Part shown: positions 43,627 to 49,970 of the stretch, one piece after another | Layout of the letters: every line of letters begins with the position of its first letter | Position numbering within the stretch: the stretch's first letter is position 1 | Source of the DNA: Paenibacillus humicus NBRC 102415 | GTDB lineage: Bacteria > Bacillota > Bacilli > Paenibacillales > Paenibacillaceae | Direction: 5' to 3' | Assembly: GCF_004000905.1 (NCBI RefSeq) | Contig: NZ_BIMD01000039.1 | Span: forward strand, 1-49,970 | Length of the DNA stretch: 49,970 nucleotides | The notes under the pieces: model-generated | The model's input: the letters and a program-made list of their open reading frames with translations, nothing else | What the model was told of the DNA's origin: nothing | Database searches by the model: none | Made by a program: the position numbers and the translations under genes

Positions 43627-44148
43627 TTACTTGTCCTTCAGTTCCGGCATGTGGATGGCCTCGGCAATGTTGCCTAGCATCCCCCGAGCCAGGAACCGCA
43701 TCGTGCTCTCTTCGGGATTCGAATTCTCCACCTGACGGAATGCTTCAAGCACCATTCGGCGCACCTCCCGGAACCCATAGCGCATAGCTTCTTGGATCGG
43801 CTCTTCTTGAATCGTCTGCGCCTGCATCTGCAGGAGCATTTCGTTGCGGTGGCTCTCCGAGATTTTCTCGTAGGTTCCGATCAGTTCGGCTTGCAGCCGC
43901 TCCGAAGACGCGGTCTCGATTACTTGGCGGAAGGACTTGATGATTCGCGTCCAAGATACATCAAGCGCTGACAGCAGCAGCTGTTCCTTCGTAGCGAAGA
44001 AGCGGAACACATAAGGCTGCGAGATTTGGACCCTCTGCGCGACTTGTGCCGTAGTGGCTATGTAGTAGCCGGTCTCGGCAAACACTTCAATCGCCGCAGA
44101 GATGATGTCGGTTCGGCGGTTGATGGATATCTTCGCGTCTTTGGTCAT
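43627..44148 (-). CDS. TetR-family regulator (copy 1)
   Basis: A 173-residue repressor. The helix-turn-helix reads IISAAIEVFAETGYYIATTAQVAQRVQISQPYVFRFF, after a short basic N-terminus, and the ligand domain has LQMQAQTIQEEPIQEAMRYG. It is a paralogue of the protein at 47241-47762, with the same length and near-identical recognition region. A 21-bp perfect palindrome (44169-44189) lies 21 bp upstream of its start and is the natural operator. It precedes dehydrogenase 1, which it probably represses together with itself. The ligand is unknown. Confidence 0.93.
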   Translation of the reverse strand: MTKDAKISINRRTDIISAAIEVFAETGYYIATTAQVAQRVQISQPYVFRFFATKEQLLLSALDVSWTRIIKSFRQVIETASSERLQAELIGTYEKISESHRNEMLLQMQAQTIQEEPIQEAMRYGFREVRRMVLEAFRQVENSNPEESTMRFLARGMLGNIAEAIHMPELKDK

Positions 44149-44168
44149 GAGATGAAGCTCCTTTGCGA

Positions 44169-44189
44169 ATAACGAAAGTCTTTCGTTAT
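44169..44189. promoter_or_regulatory. Perfect palindrome upstream of TetR copy 1
   Basis: Arms ATAACGAAAG and CTTTCGTTAT with one central base form a 21-bp perfect inverted repeat, beginning 21 bp before the TetR start. It is a strong candidate operator. Confidence 0.75.
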
Positions 44190-44191
44190 AG

Positions 44192-44555
44192 ATCGGGCAG
44201 ATTGCCTGACTTGGTTCCTACCCGGTATGACGTTGTAATGCCTTCGTAATTCAGCATCATGCTCATGCCCATCGAGGCGTGTTTGAGGTTGTGGCAGTGG
44301 ATCATCCAGAGGCCCGGATTGTCCGCTTCCAGATACAGCTCGTAGGTCTCGCCCTTCTTCGTCAGAAGCGTATCGAGATACACCGGGCTGCCTTGCAAGG
44401 CAGAGCCGTTCTTGCTCACGAAGCCTCGATCTCAATGGACAGGTAGACGATGACCTGAGCGTTCCGGTCAATATCGATTTGCTCCCCCCCGTTCAAACAA
44501 TCCTTCCGCGTTCTCCGATCCCGACACGCCGGCTGCAACATTCGTTTTTTTCATT
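44192..44555 (-). pseudogene. C-terminal remnant of a multicopper oxidase
   Basis: From a GTG at 44419 the frame reads SKNGSALQGSPVYLDTLL, then ELYLEADNPGLWMIHCHNL, KHASMGMSMML, the third cupredoxin domain with the type-1 copper cysteine, histidine and methionine (HCHNLKHASMGM). Only about 75 residues remain. Upstream, other minus frames (IDRNAQVIVYLSIEIEAS) continue the domain but are broken by shifts, including one at a run of seven C at 44484-44490. An apparent start at about 44555 (MKKTNVAAGVSGSE) belongs to the same debris. It lies between the two TetR/dehydrogenase modules. Confidence 0.7.
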
Positions 44556-44565
44556 TTCAACGACC

Positions 44566-45459
44566 TCATTTCGCTGGATTTGGAATGGAATGATTATCCT
44601 TCTCCACCATGCGTTTTACCGTTGATGCTATCCCCTCTTGATAAGGAGCTGGCGATAAGCCGCCATACTCAGTGCCATATGTTCCAAGATCGTGGAAGCG
44701 CCCCTCGTAGCGATCCAGCATTTGCTTCACCTTCGGCTCATACCACTGAAGCAGTCGCCGCTGCCACCCTCCGATTGACTCGAAATGCGGCACCGCTTGA
44801 ACGACTGAACCCGCGAGGTCAAGAAGCTCCGTTTGTGTAATTGGACCTTTGCCACGCAGATGCCAATCGCCCCCGTAGGAGGACTCCATCGACGCCAATT
44901 CCACGACATACCTCGCGGCATCGTCCACGTAGAGGTAGTCTCTTTTGACGGATGGATCGATCAGGAGCTTAACGGGCTTCCCTTGAACGACTTTGCGAAG
45001 CGCGTAGTGGATGAGCGTGTTGGAGACGGCCTCGCCGTACAACTCCGGGCTGAAGATTCGCATGGAAGTCGCGCCGGGAAGGTTCGGGTGCATCGGTTCC
45101 TCCTCATCGGCGGGAAGATAGACCCCTTCGAGGGTAACCGTTCTCGCTCCGGTCGCCGCGGCGGCGCTTCGAACGGCTTCTAGCATCCGCCGCACCTTCT
45201 CCGGTTTATCGTCGTAGGTCAAGTATACCCCGCAGAAAATCACGTCAACGCCTTCCGCGGCAGCCAGCAGCTTGCTCCGATTGCCGGCCTCTCCTCTCGC
45301 CGTTCGCAGAAGCGATGTGGATGAGAAGGCCTCCTCCAGCGCATCCAGCTTCCTTTGCGATCCCGAATAGGCAACGACTTCGACATTAGCCCCGATTAAT
45401 TGCTTAACTAGCGCCTTTCCCCACCCGCTGCCTGCTCTCACTACCATTGCTTTAAGCAT
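44566..45459 (-). CDS. NAD(P)-dependent epimerase/dehydratase-family protein (copy 2)
   Basis: A 297-residue paralogue of the protein at 42599-43558. The ATG at 45459 has AGGAGTG 6 nt upstream. The N-terminal nucleotide motif is changed: MVVRAGSGWGKALVKQL replaces the usual GATGGTG pattern, with the order of glycines altered, so NAD(P) binding may be weakened. The middle (VYLPADEEEP, FSPELYGEAV) and C-terminus (PYQEGIASTVKRMVEKD) are family-like. It lies 101 bp downstream of the efflux pump gene and may belong to its unit. Function unknown. Confidence 0.85.
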   Translation of the reverse strand: MLKAMVVRAGSGWGKALVKQLIGANVEVVAYSGSQRKLDALEEAFSSTSLLRTARGEAGNRSKLLAAAEGVDVIFCGVYLTYDDKPEKVRRMLEAVRSAAAATGARTVTLEGVYLPADEEEPMHPNLPGATSMRIFSPELYGEAVSNTLIHYALRKVVQGKPVKLLIDPSVKRDYLYVDDAARYVVELASMESSYGGDWHLRGKGPITQTELLDLAGSVVQAVPHFESIGGWQRRLLQWYEPKVKQMLDRYEGRFHDLGTYGTEYGGLSPAPYQEGIASTVKRMVEKDNHSIPNPAK

Positions 45460-45507
45460 TCTGATCACTCCTAAGTTAAGGTATTTAGAGATTCTGAAGA
45501 TTGCTGA

Positions 45508-45519
45508 TTAGGTTCCTAA
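45508..45519. promoter_or_regulatory. Short palindrome upstream of dehydrogenase 2
   Basis: TTAGG-TT-CCTAA, 12 bp, sits 48 bp before the start of the gene and does not match the TetR sites. It could be a separate operator; chance occurrence is possible. Confidence 0.35.
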
Positions 45520-45560
45520 CCGATACGGCTTTGCCATTAGCCTTATAATTGATTAGCCAC

Positions 45561-46994
45561 TTACTTTGGAAGACGAGGTTTCCGCACAACCGCAAGGACC
45601 ACTATCGCTCCGATAATCGAGAACGCGGCAGCTCCAAGGAACACCCAGGAGAATCCTCCGGTCAACGCTTGCGCTTCGGCTACGCCGCGGCCCATCAAGC
45701 GATCGATTCGAGCCGATGCCGCCGTTGTCAGCACCGCAAGTCCAATGGCTCCGCCAATCTGTTGGCTCGTATTGACCAAGCCGCTGGCAAGCCCCGCTTC
45801 CCCATCCGCCACGCCGTGAACGGCAAGCTCCGTTCCGGAGATGAAGGCGCCTCCCAGTCCGACCCCGATCAAAATAGATGGCCCCAGCAGATTGGCTGCG
45901 AATGTAGCGTCGCTAGGCGAAAAGGATAGCCCTATTAGCCCTGCGGCTAGCAGAATCAGCGATGCCGCCAGAGTCTTGCCCGTACCGATTGCCTTGATCG
46001 CTGCAGGAACGACTCCGGCGATGGCGACCAGCGCTCCGGCGAGGGGGAGCTGGGTGAGGCCTGCTTTTAACGCGTCATAATGAAGCACTTGCTGCATGTA
46101 AACCGAGAGCGCGAAGAACAATCCCGTCGTCGCTCCTCCGATGAGGAACATGGCTAGATTGCCGCCCGTAACCGACTTGTTGCGGAAGATGCCGAGCGGC
46201 ATAAGCGGGTTCGAAGCACGCTTCTCGAGGAAGACAAACAATCCGAGCAGCACCGCCGCCAAGGCTGCGAGAATCAGCGTCTGCGGAGCCGTCCAGCCGA
46301 CCCGCTCTGTCCCGGAAAGCGCAGCTACGAGCGCTACGATGCCGGCAGTTACAGCAGCCGAGCCCGACATATCCAGGCTGAGGCGTTCGCCAACCGAATC
46401 CTTGGCGATGAGGAAGGGAACAGCCGCCAGAATCAATGCGGCTACAGGAACATTCACATAGAACACCGCGGACCAGCCAAGCGAAGCCGTCAGCACGCCT
46501 CCCAACAGGACGCCCGCCGCGCTGCCGATACCCGCAACCGCGCCCCAGATGCCGAGCGCCTTCGCTCGATCCTTCGGATTCGCGAACAGCTTCGTGACGA
46601 GAGCAAGCGCGGCCGGGGCCAGCAGAGCGGCCGATGCGCCTTGAATCGCTCTCGCCGTGAGCAGCCAGGCTCCCGAGGTTGCCATTCCGGCTGCGGCCGA
46701 AGCAAGCGCGAATCCGGCCACTCCGGTCATGAACAACCTTCGATGTCCGAACCGATCCGACAGCCTTCCTCCGAGAAGCAACAAGCCCCCGAAGGGCAAT
46801 ACATAAGCCGTAATGACCCCGCTCAGAGTAGTTGTGCTGAGATTAAGTTCTGATCCGAGAGAGGGAAGAGCGATATTGACGATGGATGCATCAAGCACGA
46901 CCAGGAATTGCGCGAACGCCAGCGCGATCAGCGCCCACCACCGCAGTGAAACAGCGCGGGAGTTCGCGATTGCCGATTGAACGATGGAACTCAT
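45561..46994 (-). CDS. DHA2-family multidrug efflux MFS transporter
   Basis: A 477-residue, 14-span drug:H+ antiporter. The first span is WWALIALAFAQFLVVLDASIVNIALPSL with the conserved D in LDASIVNIALP (DHA2 motif D1); motif A follows as GGRLSDRFGHRRLFM and motif C as GIGSAAGVLLGGVL. AGGAGGA precedes the ATG by 8 nt. Its promoter (47185-47213) is bracketed by two copies of the operator described at 47152 and 47200, and a third lies in the leader. The nearby TetR copy 2 has the same operator on its own promoter, so the pump is its likely target. Exported compound unknown. Confidence 0.95.
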   Translation of the reverse strand: MSSIVQSAIANSRAVSLRWWALIALAFAQFLVVLDASIVNIALPSLGSELNLSTTTLSGVITAYVLPFGGLLLLGGRLSDRFGHRRLFMTGVAGFALASAAAGMATSGAWLLTARAIQGASAALLAPAALALVTKLFANPKDRAKALGIWGAVAGIGSAAGVLLGGVLTASLGWSAVFYVNVPVAALILAAVPFLIAKDSVGERLSLDMSGSAAVTAGIVALVAALSGTERVGWTAPQTLILAALAAVLLGLFVFLEKRASNPLMPLGIFRNKSVTGGNLAMFLIGGATTGLFFALSVYMQQVLHYDALKAGLTQLPLAGALVAIAGVVPAAIKAIGTGKTLAASLILLAAGLIGLSFSPSDATFAANLLGPSILIGVGLGGAFISGTELAVHGVADGEAGLASGLVNTSQQIGGAIGLAVLTTAASARIDRLMGRGVAEAQALTGGFSWVFLGAAAFSIIGAIVVLAVVRKPRLPK

Positions 46995-47008
46995 CCGAAT
47001 TTCCTCCT

Positions 47009-47026
47009 ATTATTGATTAATCACTT
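47009..47026. promoter_or_regulatory. TetR operator-like site in the efflux-pump leader
   Basis: TTGATTAATCACT with flanking TAT/TTA, matching the right half of the 47152 and 47783 sites. It lies just before the ribosome site of the pump gene; a weaker or remnant site. Confidence 0.5.
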
Positions 47027-47151
47027 ACATTTGTTCAAAAAAATATTCGACCTGCCAAACCGCTTATCCGTCTTTATTAGAGTCCCTTTCCCCCCTGCCG
47101 CTCGACTCGTGACCAACAGGTGGATCGTGCTTGATCCCTCGCTTTCTCCGA

Positions 47152-47171
47152 TAGTGATTGATCAATTACTA
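47152..47171. promoter_or_regulatory. TetR operator site, downstream of efflux-pump -10
   Basis: TAGTGATTGATCAATTACTA is a near-perfect 20-bp palindrome centred on TTGATCAA, placed at the transcription start of the MFS promoter. One of four close copies. Confidence 0.8.
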
Positions 47172-47184
47172 ACTTGATGGTTTC

Positions 47185-47213
47185 ACTATATCAGAGTGTT
47201 AGTGATTGGTCAA
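47185..47213 (-). promoter_or_regulatory. Sigma-A promoter of the efflux-pump gene
   Basis: On the minus strand TTGACC (47213-47208), 17-bp spacer, TATAGT (47190-47185). The -35 lies inside one operator copy and another copy follows the -10. Confidence 0.82.
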
Positions 47214-47219
47214 TAACGA
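47200..47219. promoter_or_regulatory. TetR operator site over the efflux-pump -35
   Basis: TAGTGATTGGTCAATAACGA, a variant of the 47152 palindrome, overlaps the -35 box of the MFS promoter. Confidence 0.7.
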
Positions 47220-47240
47220 TTTTGGGAAAATTCCACCCCC

Positions 47241-47762
47241 TCATCCTTTCATCAATTCAGGCAAATTAATCGCGACGGCAACGTTGCACAGCATTCCGCG
47301 CGCGAGGAACAGCATCGTCCGCTCTTCGGGCTTTCCGATACCGGCTTCACGGAAAGCGGTCAGCACCATATCGCGAACTCCCTTAAGCCCGTTGCGCATC
47401 GTCTCCTGGATGGCGTCCTCCCGAATGGTCTGTGCTTGCATCTGCAAAAACATTTCGTTCTGGTACATCGCCTGAATGTTCTCGTACTCTTGAATAAGCT
47501 TCGCTTCCAGCAATTCCGGCGAAGTCGTCTCCATCACCTGGCGGAACGATTCGATCACCCGAGACCAGGACACCTCCAACGCGGCCAGCAGCAACTTCTC
47601 CTTAGTCGCGAAAAATCGGAATACGTAGGGCTGCGAGATGTTCGCCCGTTCCGCCACCTGCGCCGTCGTAGCCCGGTAATACCCGGCTTCCGCGAACACT
47701 TCAATCGCCGCGGATATAAGGTCCGATCTGCGGTTGACTGACGTTGCTTCGGATTTAGCCAT
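47241..47762 (-). CDS. TetR-family regulator (copy 2), likely repressor of the DHA2 pump
   Basis: A 173-residue paralogue of the regulator at 43627-44148, alike in length and in most of the DNA-binding domain (LISAAIEVFAEAGYYRATTAQVAERANISQPYVFRFF). The ligand domain has FLQMQAQTIREDAIQETMR. AGGAGG lies about 10 nt before the ATG. Its promoter at 47807-47835 carries the same operator that flanks the DHA2 pump promoter. The natural reading is autorepression plus repression of the pump until a drug-like ligand binds. The two TetR copies use different operators, which implies they have diverged in target. Confidence 0.94.
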   Translation of the reverse strand: MAKSEATSVNRRSDLISAAIEVFAEAGYYRATTAQVAERANISQPYVFRFFATKEKLLLAALEVSWSRVIESFRQVMETTSPELLEAKLIQEYENIQAMYQNEMFLQMQAQTIREDAIQETMRNGLKGVRDMVLTAFREAGIGKPEERTMLFLARGMLCNVAVAINLPELMKG

Positions 47763-47782
47763 CTTTTAATTCCTCCTGTCGA

Positions 47783-47802
47783 TAGTGATTGATCAATAAT
47801 GA
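47783..47802. promoter_or_regulatory. TetR operator site at the regulator's own promoter
   Basis: TAGTGATTGATCAATAATGA shares its first 15 bp with the 47152 site and lies between the -10 box and start codon of TetR copy 2. Confidence 0.75.
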
Positions 47803-47806
47803 ATTC

Positions 47807-47835
47807 AGTATACAATGGCCGAAGGAGCGATGCAA
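47807..47835 (-). promoter_or_regulatory. Promoter of TetR copy 2
   Basis: TTGCAT (47835-47830), 17-bp spacer and TATACT (47812-47807) on the minus strand, directly upstream of the operator at 47783. Confidence 0.7.
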
Positions 47836-47973
47836 ATCGTTCTGCAACAGCCCCGTGAGTGCAGATCGGGATCATCCGTACAAATATGAAATCCTTGAAA
47901 GAATCCTTGAAAGAAAGCATACTAAACCATGAATACAGGAACTCACAAAATGCAGGCTAAATAAAGGGATCCT

Positions 47974-48195
47974 TTAGGGGTACAATGAGGCGTTATTGAT
48001 TGAAGCCGCCTGAAGGGCGTAGGACAAAATGTCGGTTCTTCTTAGAGCCTTTCCTACAATAATATAAGCAGTCGAAAGCTCAGGTGATCTTAGCACCGCT
48101 GATAATCCTGGCAAATACATCTCCATCTGCGACTTGTATAACAGTAGCTTCCTGAAATAGGAATCCTCAAAAACAAATTTCGCCCCACTTGTGGT
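47974..48195 (-). pseudogene. Open frame remnant of unknown protein
   Basis: 73 minus-strand codons with no start, bounded by stops at both ends, read FVFEDSYFRKLLLYKSQMEM, then GLSAVLRSPELSTAYIIVG and a short tail. The composition is protein-like and the codons look used, but no family is recognised. It lies in AT-richer DNA full of other remnants. Confidence 0.4.
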
Positions 48196-48238
48196 TCACC
48201 GCGCTGTCAGTACGGCATGTATTTAGATAAGTCATGAT

Positions 48239-48346
48239 CTATCTTTTACTGTAGGAATTCTGAGCCCGATACCATTCGACTGTAGCGGCCAGAGACTCTT
48301 CCGGCGTTGTCGCCTGCAGCCCGAACCGATTCGTAAATTTGGCTGC
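48239..48346 (-). pseudogene. C-terminal remnant of a nucleotide-sugar-type epimerase
   Basis: 35 minus-strand codons, open between a TAA and a TAG, read KFTNRFGLQATTPEESLAAT then VEWYRAQ. That is the usual end of extended short-chain dehydrogenases (a GL.PTTPEESL..TVEWYR pattern). The rest of the gene is absent. It is joined, out of frame, to the MerR remnant upstream. Confidence 0.6.
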
Positions 48347-48668
48347 TTACAACAAAATCCTTCTCAAACTGATAGGACATCTCGATACTTCCCCTCGCTG
48401 CCGGGATGAATAACCCACCAACGCGGAGCATGCGTTCGGACAATACCTTCAACTCAATTAAGATGCGCTCCTCAGCAAGCCTCTCATTTAGAATTTTCAG
48501 ACTATCCAACCGGCCGATTCGGTTCTCTATAGATTCAGCGGTTATTTGAAGACGACACATTTCCTTCAGCGTTTCATCCCTTTTCTCCTTCAGGGTTGAG
48601 CTTAATCCTTCTACACCTCTCTGTTTCAGGATGCTGCCGACCTCTTCTAATGCAGAATTTATAATCAA
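48246..48668 (-). pseudogene. Effector-domain remnant of a MerR-family regulator
   Basis: A 140-codon frame opens with SALEEVGSILKQRGVEGLSS and continues with long coiled-coil text (KEKRDETLKEMCRLQITAES, then a heptad-like stretch) and RGSIEMSYQFEKDFVV, the pattern of the linker helix and start of the ligand domain in MerR regulators. The DNA-binding winged helix is missing. After residue about 105 the frame enters the epimerase remnant out of phase. Expression of a partial product cannot be excluded, but no ribosome site is seen. Confidence 0.55.
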
Positions 48669-48898
48669 CTATCAAAACTCATTCTAAATTCCGTTACATC
48701 GACGACTGTTTTGTTTTTAAGATTCTCCGTGCTGTCTATAACGGCAAGTTTAAGTCCATTCTTATGGTATGACCTTTTCTTTGCAAGCCCGAAATGCGAA
48801 AGAGTTGTAACCCCGGCTCCAACCGTCAATAGGGTTATTATCGAGCCGTACGGCATATCCCATAAATGAGAAAAAGGAGTCCCACCCATTGCAAGCAT
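48665..48898 (-). pseudogene. Unrecognised remnant sharing a segment with 40.8 kb
   Basis: A minus-strand frame of 77 codons with MPYGSIITLLTVGAGVTTLS, then KKRSYHKNGLKLAVIDSTEN and a short tail. The GLKLAV..STEN part matches, in DNA and in frame, the end of the dehydrogenase remnant at 40782-41010. It overlaps the start of the YetF gene on the other strand and lacks a clear ribosome site, so I treat it as debris. The family is unknown. Confidence 0.4.
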
Positions 48899-49593
48899 AT
48901 GTGGAAGTTATTTTTCGAACGATCGCCGCTTTTGTCCTCCTCATGATCACATCGAGAATTCTCGGCAAGCAGACGATATCCAATATGACCTTCCATGACT
49001 TCGTGAGCGGCATCACGCTGGGTGCCATTGCGGCGAATTTGGCGTTTAACCATAAGCTCAACCATTGGCTCATCATCGCATCGCTGCTGATGTTCTTCGG
49101 CATCTCTTTCCTCGTGTCCAAGATCGCGCTCAAAAACCGGGCGTGGAACCGGTTGGTATCCGGCACTCCGACCGTCGTCATCGAGAACGGCAAAATTCTC
49201 GAGGACAACATGCGAAAAATCCGTTACACGTTGGACTCCCTGGCCCAATCATTGCGAGAAAAAGATATTTTCAATATGGAGGAGGTCGAGTACGCTTGCT
49301 TGGAGGATCACGGGAAGCTGTCCGTCAAGAAAAAAAGCGAGTATGAGTGGGTGACGCGCAAAGATCTGAAGCTACACGCCGCGGCCGTCCAGTCGTTCCC
49401 TGTCGAGCTGATTATGGACGGCACAATCATGGAAGACAATCTCGTCCACAACGGGCTGACCGTCCAGTGGCTGGAGCAGGTGCTGCGGCAGCGGAACAAG
49501 TCCGTTTCCGACGTGTTCTATGCCGTGAGAGGTACGCAAAATCAGTTGTATTTTGACTACTATCGGGACCACATTGACAAACCTATCGATTAG
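48889..49593 (+). CDS. YetF/YcaP family (DUF421) membrane protein
   Basis: A 234-residue membrane protein. The start is TTG 48889, with AAAAGGAG about 9 nt upstream. Three N-terminal spans include IAAFVLLMITSRILGKQTIS, followed by the DFVSGITLGAIAANLAF motif of the family. The soluble domain carries GTPTVVIENGKILEDNMRKIRYTLDSL and FPVELIMDGTIMEDNL, the repeated ENG/DG pattern of YetF C-terminal domains, which lie on the outer side of the membrane in the spore-associated members. Function unclear; relatives have been linked to spore structure and germination. Confidence 0.93.
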   Translation: MQAYVEVIFRTIAAFVLLMITSRILGKQTISNMTFHDFVSGITLGAIAANLAFNHKLNHWLIIASLLMFFGISFLVSKIALKNRAWNRLVSGTPTVVIENGKILEDNMRKIRYTLDSLAQSLREKDIFNMEEVEYACLEDHGKLSVKKKSEYEWVTRKDLKLHAAAVQSFPVELIMDGTIMEDNLVHNGLTVQWLEQVLRQRNKSVSDVFYAVRGTQNQLYFDYYRDHIDKPID

Positions 49594-49831
49594 CCCCGAC
49601 CTCACTGCGCTCTCCCCTCGCTTGCCGAGTGCTCCTCCCCCCATCAGGGAGGCAACCTCTTGTAGCACCTTCCTCCATTACTCCTACAGATCTTTAACAC
49701 CCTTCTTGCCACCAAATATTCGCCGTCACTTATAATAAGGCTCACCCTATCACAAGTGATGAAAATAGATTGGACTCATTGCGAATCTCCAATCGGCATG
49801 ATCGGCTCAGTGGAAGAGGGATGCCGTCTAC
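49594..49831. other. Intergenic region, no gene seen
   Basis: About 240 bp with no open frame that has a ribosome site. The terminator of the right-edge gene begins at 49832. Confidence 0.6.
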
Positions 49832-49868
49832 AAACAAGGCTGCTTCGAGTTAGACTCGCAGCAGCCTT
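49832..49868 (-). terminator. Terminator of the right-edge gene
   Basis: On the minus strand AAGGCTGCT/AGCAGCCTT with an inner CGAGT/ACTCG stem is followed by TGTTTG. It starts 13 bp after the stop codon at 49881. Confidence 0.75.
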
Positions 49869-49880
49869 GCTTAGCTTCCT

Positions 49881-49970
49881 TTACTTGTTATTCGGCGCCA
49901 GAATGTTCAACGACACCGTTTCCGCCTCTGCTCTTGCCGCTTTGCCTCCAGAAATAAATTCGTTGGCGCC
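49881..49970 (-). CDS. C-terminal end of an unidentified protein (gene runs off the window)
   Basis: Thirty minus-strand codons read GANEFISGGKAARAEAETVS, then LNILAPNNK and a TAA stop at 49883-49881, with a terminator just downstream. This fits the 3' end of a real gene whose start lies beyond 49970. Too short to identify. Confidence 0.6.
   Translation of the reverse strand, partial: GANEFISGGKAARAEAETVSLNILAPNNK

Overview
The window looks like chromosome of a GC-rich Paenibacillus-type Firmicute. The signs are strong AGGAGG-like ribosome sites before most genes, GTG and TTG starts, a tyrosine T-box leader, a lysine riboswitch, canonical sigma-A promoters, sugar ABC transporters of the LplB/YtcP type, LacI and AraC regulators beside glycoside hydrolases, and a very large secreted enzyme carried on three S-layer-homology (SLH) domains. 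The genus is an inference; no rRNA or other marker is present.

Layout. 1-6.2 kb: a minus-strand sugar-uptake operon (two permeases, a lipoprotein binding protein, an NAD-dependent oxidoreductase cut by the window edge) downstream of a LacI regulator, with a clear promoter, a cre-like site and repeated ATCCAAAT motifs. 6.4-9.5 kb: an HTH-cupin regulator, then the threonine-catabolism pair tdh-kbl. 9.5-10.35 kb: a gene-free stretch holding three kinds of tandem repeat and one copy of a nested palindromic element. 10.4-19.7 kb: a cytoplasmic GH5-type hydrolase, a decayed GNAT gene, an alpha/beta hydrolase, a second LacI regulator, a small lipoprotein, tyrS with its T-box, a methyltransferase, a double-GNAT protein, and a VOC protein fused in frame to a LysR remnant. 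19.8-20.2 kb: the second copy of the palindromic element. 20.2-25.4 kb: a 1718-residue modular GH5-SLH enzyme under a perfect consensus promoter. 25.6-37 kb: a DUF6886-like protein, a BclA-C-like orphan, a KinB-like sensor kinase behind a phytoene-desaturase-like oxidoreductase, an AlkA glycosylase, a GH42 beta-galactosidase divergent from an AraC regulator, two small unknown proteins, a DinB protein, and a WYL regulator coupled to an ABM monooxygenase. 37-50 kb: AT-richer accessory DNA with a YdeI protein, a lysine-riboswitch-controlled amino-acid ABC transporter, a membrane-protein/XRE trio, two paralogous TetR + dehydrogenase modules with a DHA2 efflux pump, several gene remnants, and a YetF protein.

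How it works together. The left half is mainly polysaccharide and sugar use: a wall-anchored GH5 enzyme outside the cell, ABC uptake, and cytoplasmic GH5 and GH42 enzymes. The sugar ABC operon and the cytoplasmic GH5 gene share an identical 11-bp operator-like word in their promoters, which suggests one LacI-family regulator or CcpA acts on both. The right half is regulatory and stress-related. The clearest inferred circuit there is TetR with the DHA2 pump: four near-identical palindromes sit at the pump and regulator promoters. I see no CRISPR array, phage, intact insertion sequence or defence system. The least explained elements are the paired nested palindromic repeats and the AT-rich block of gene debris at 48-48.9 kb.
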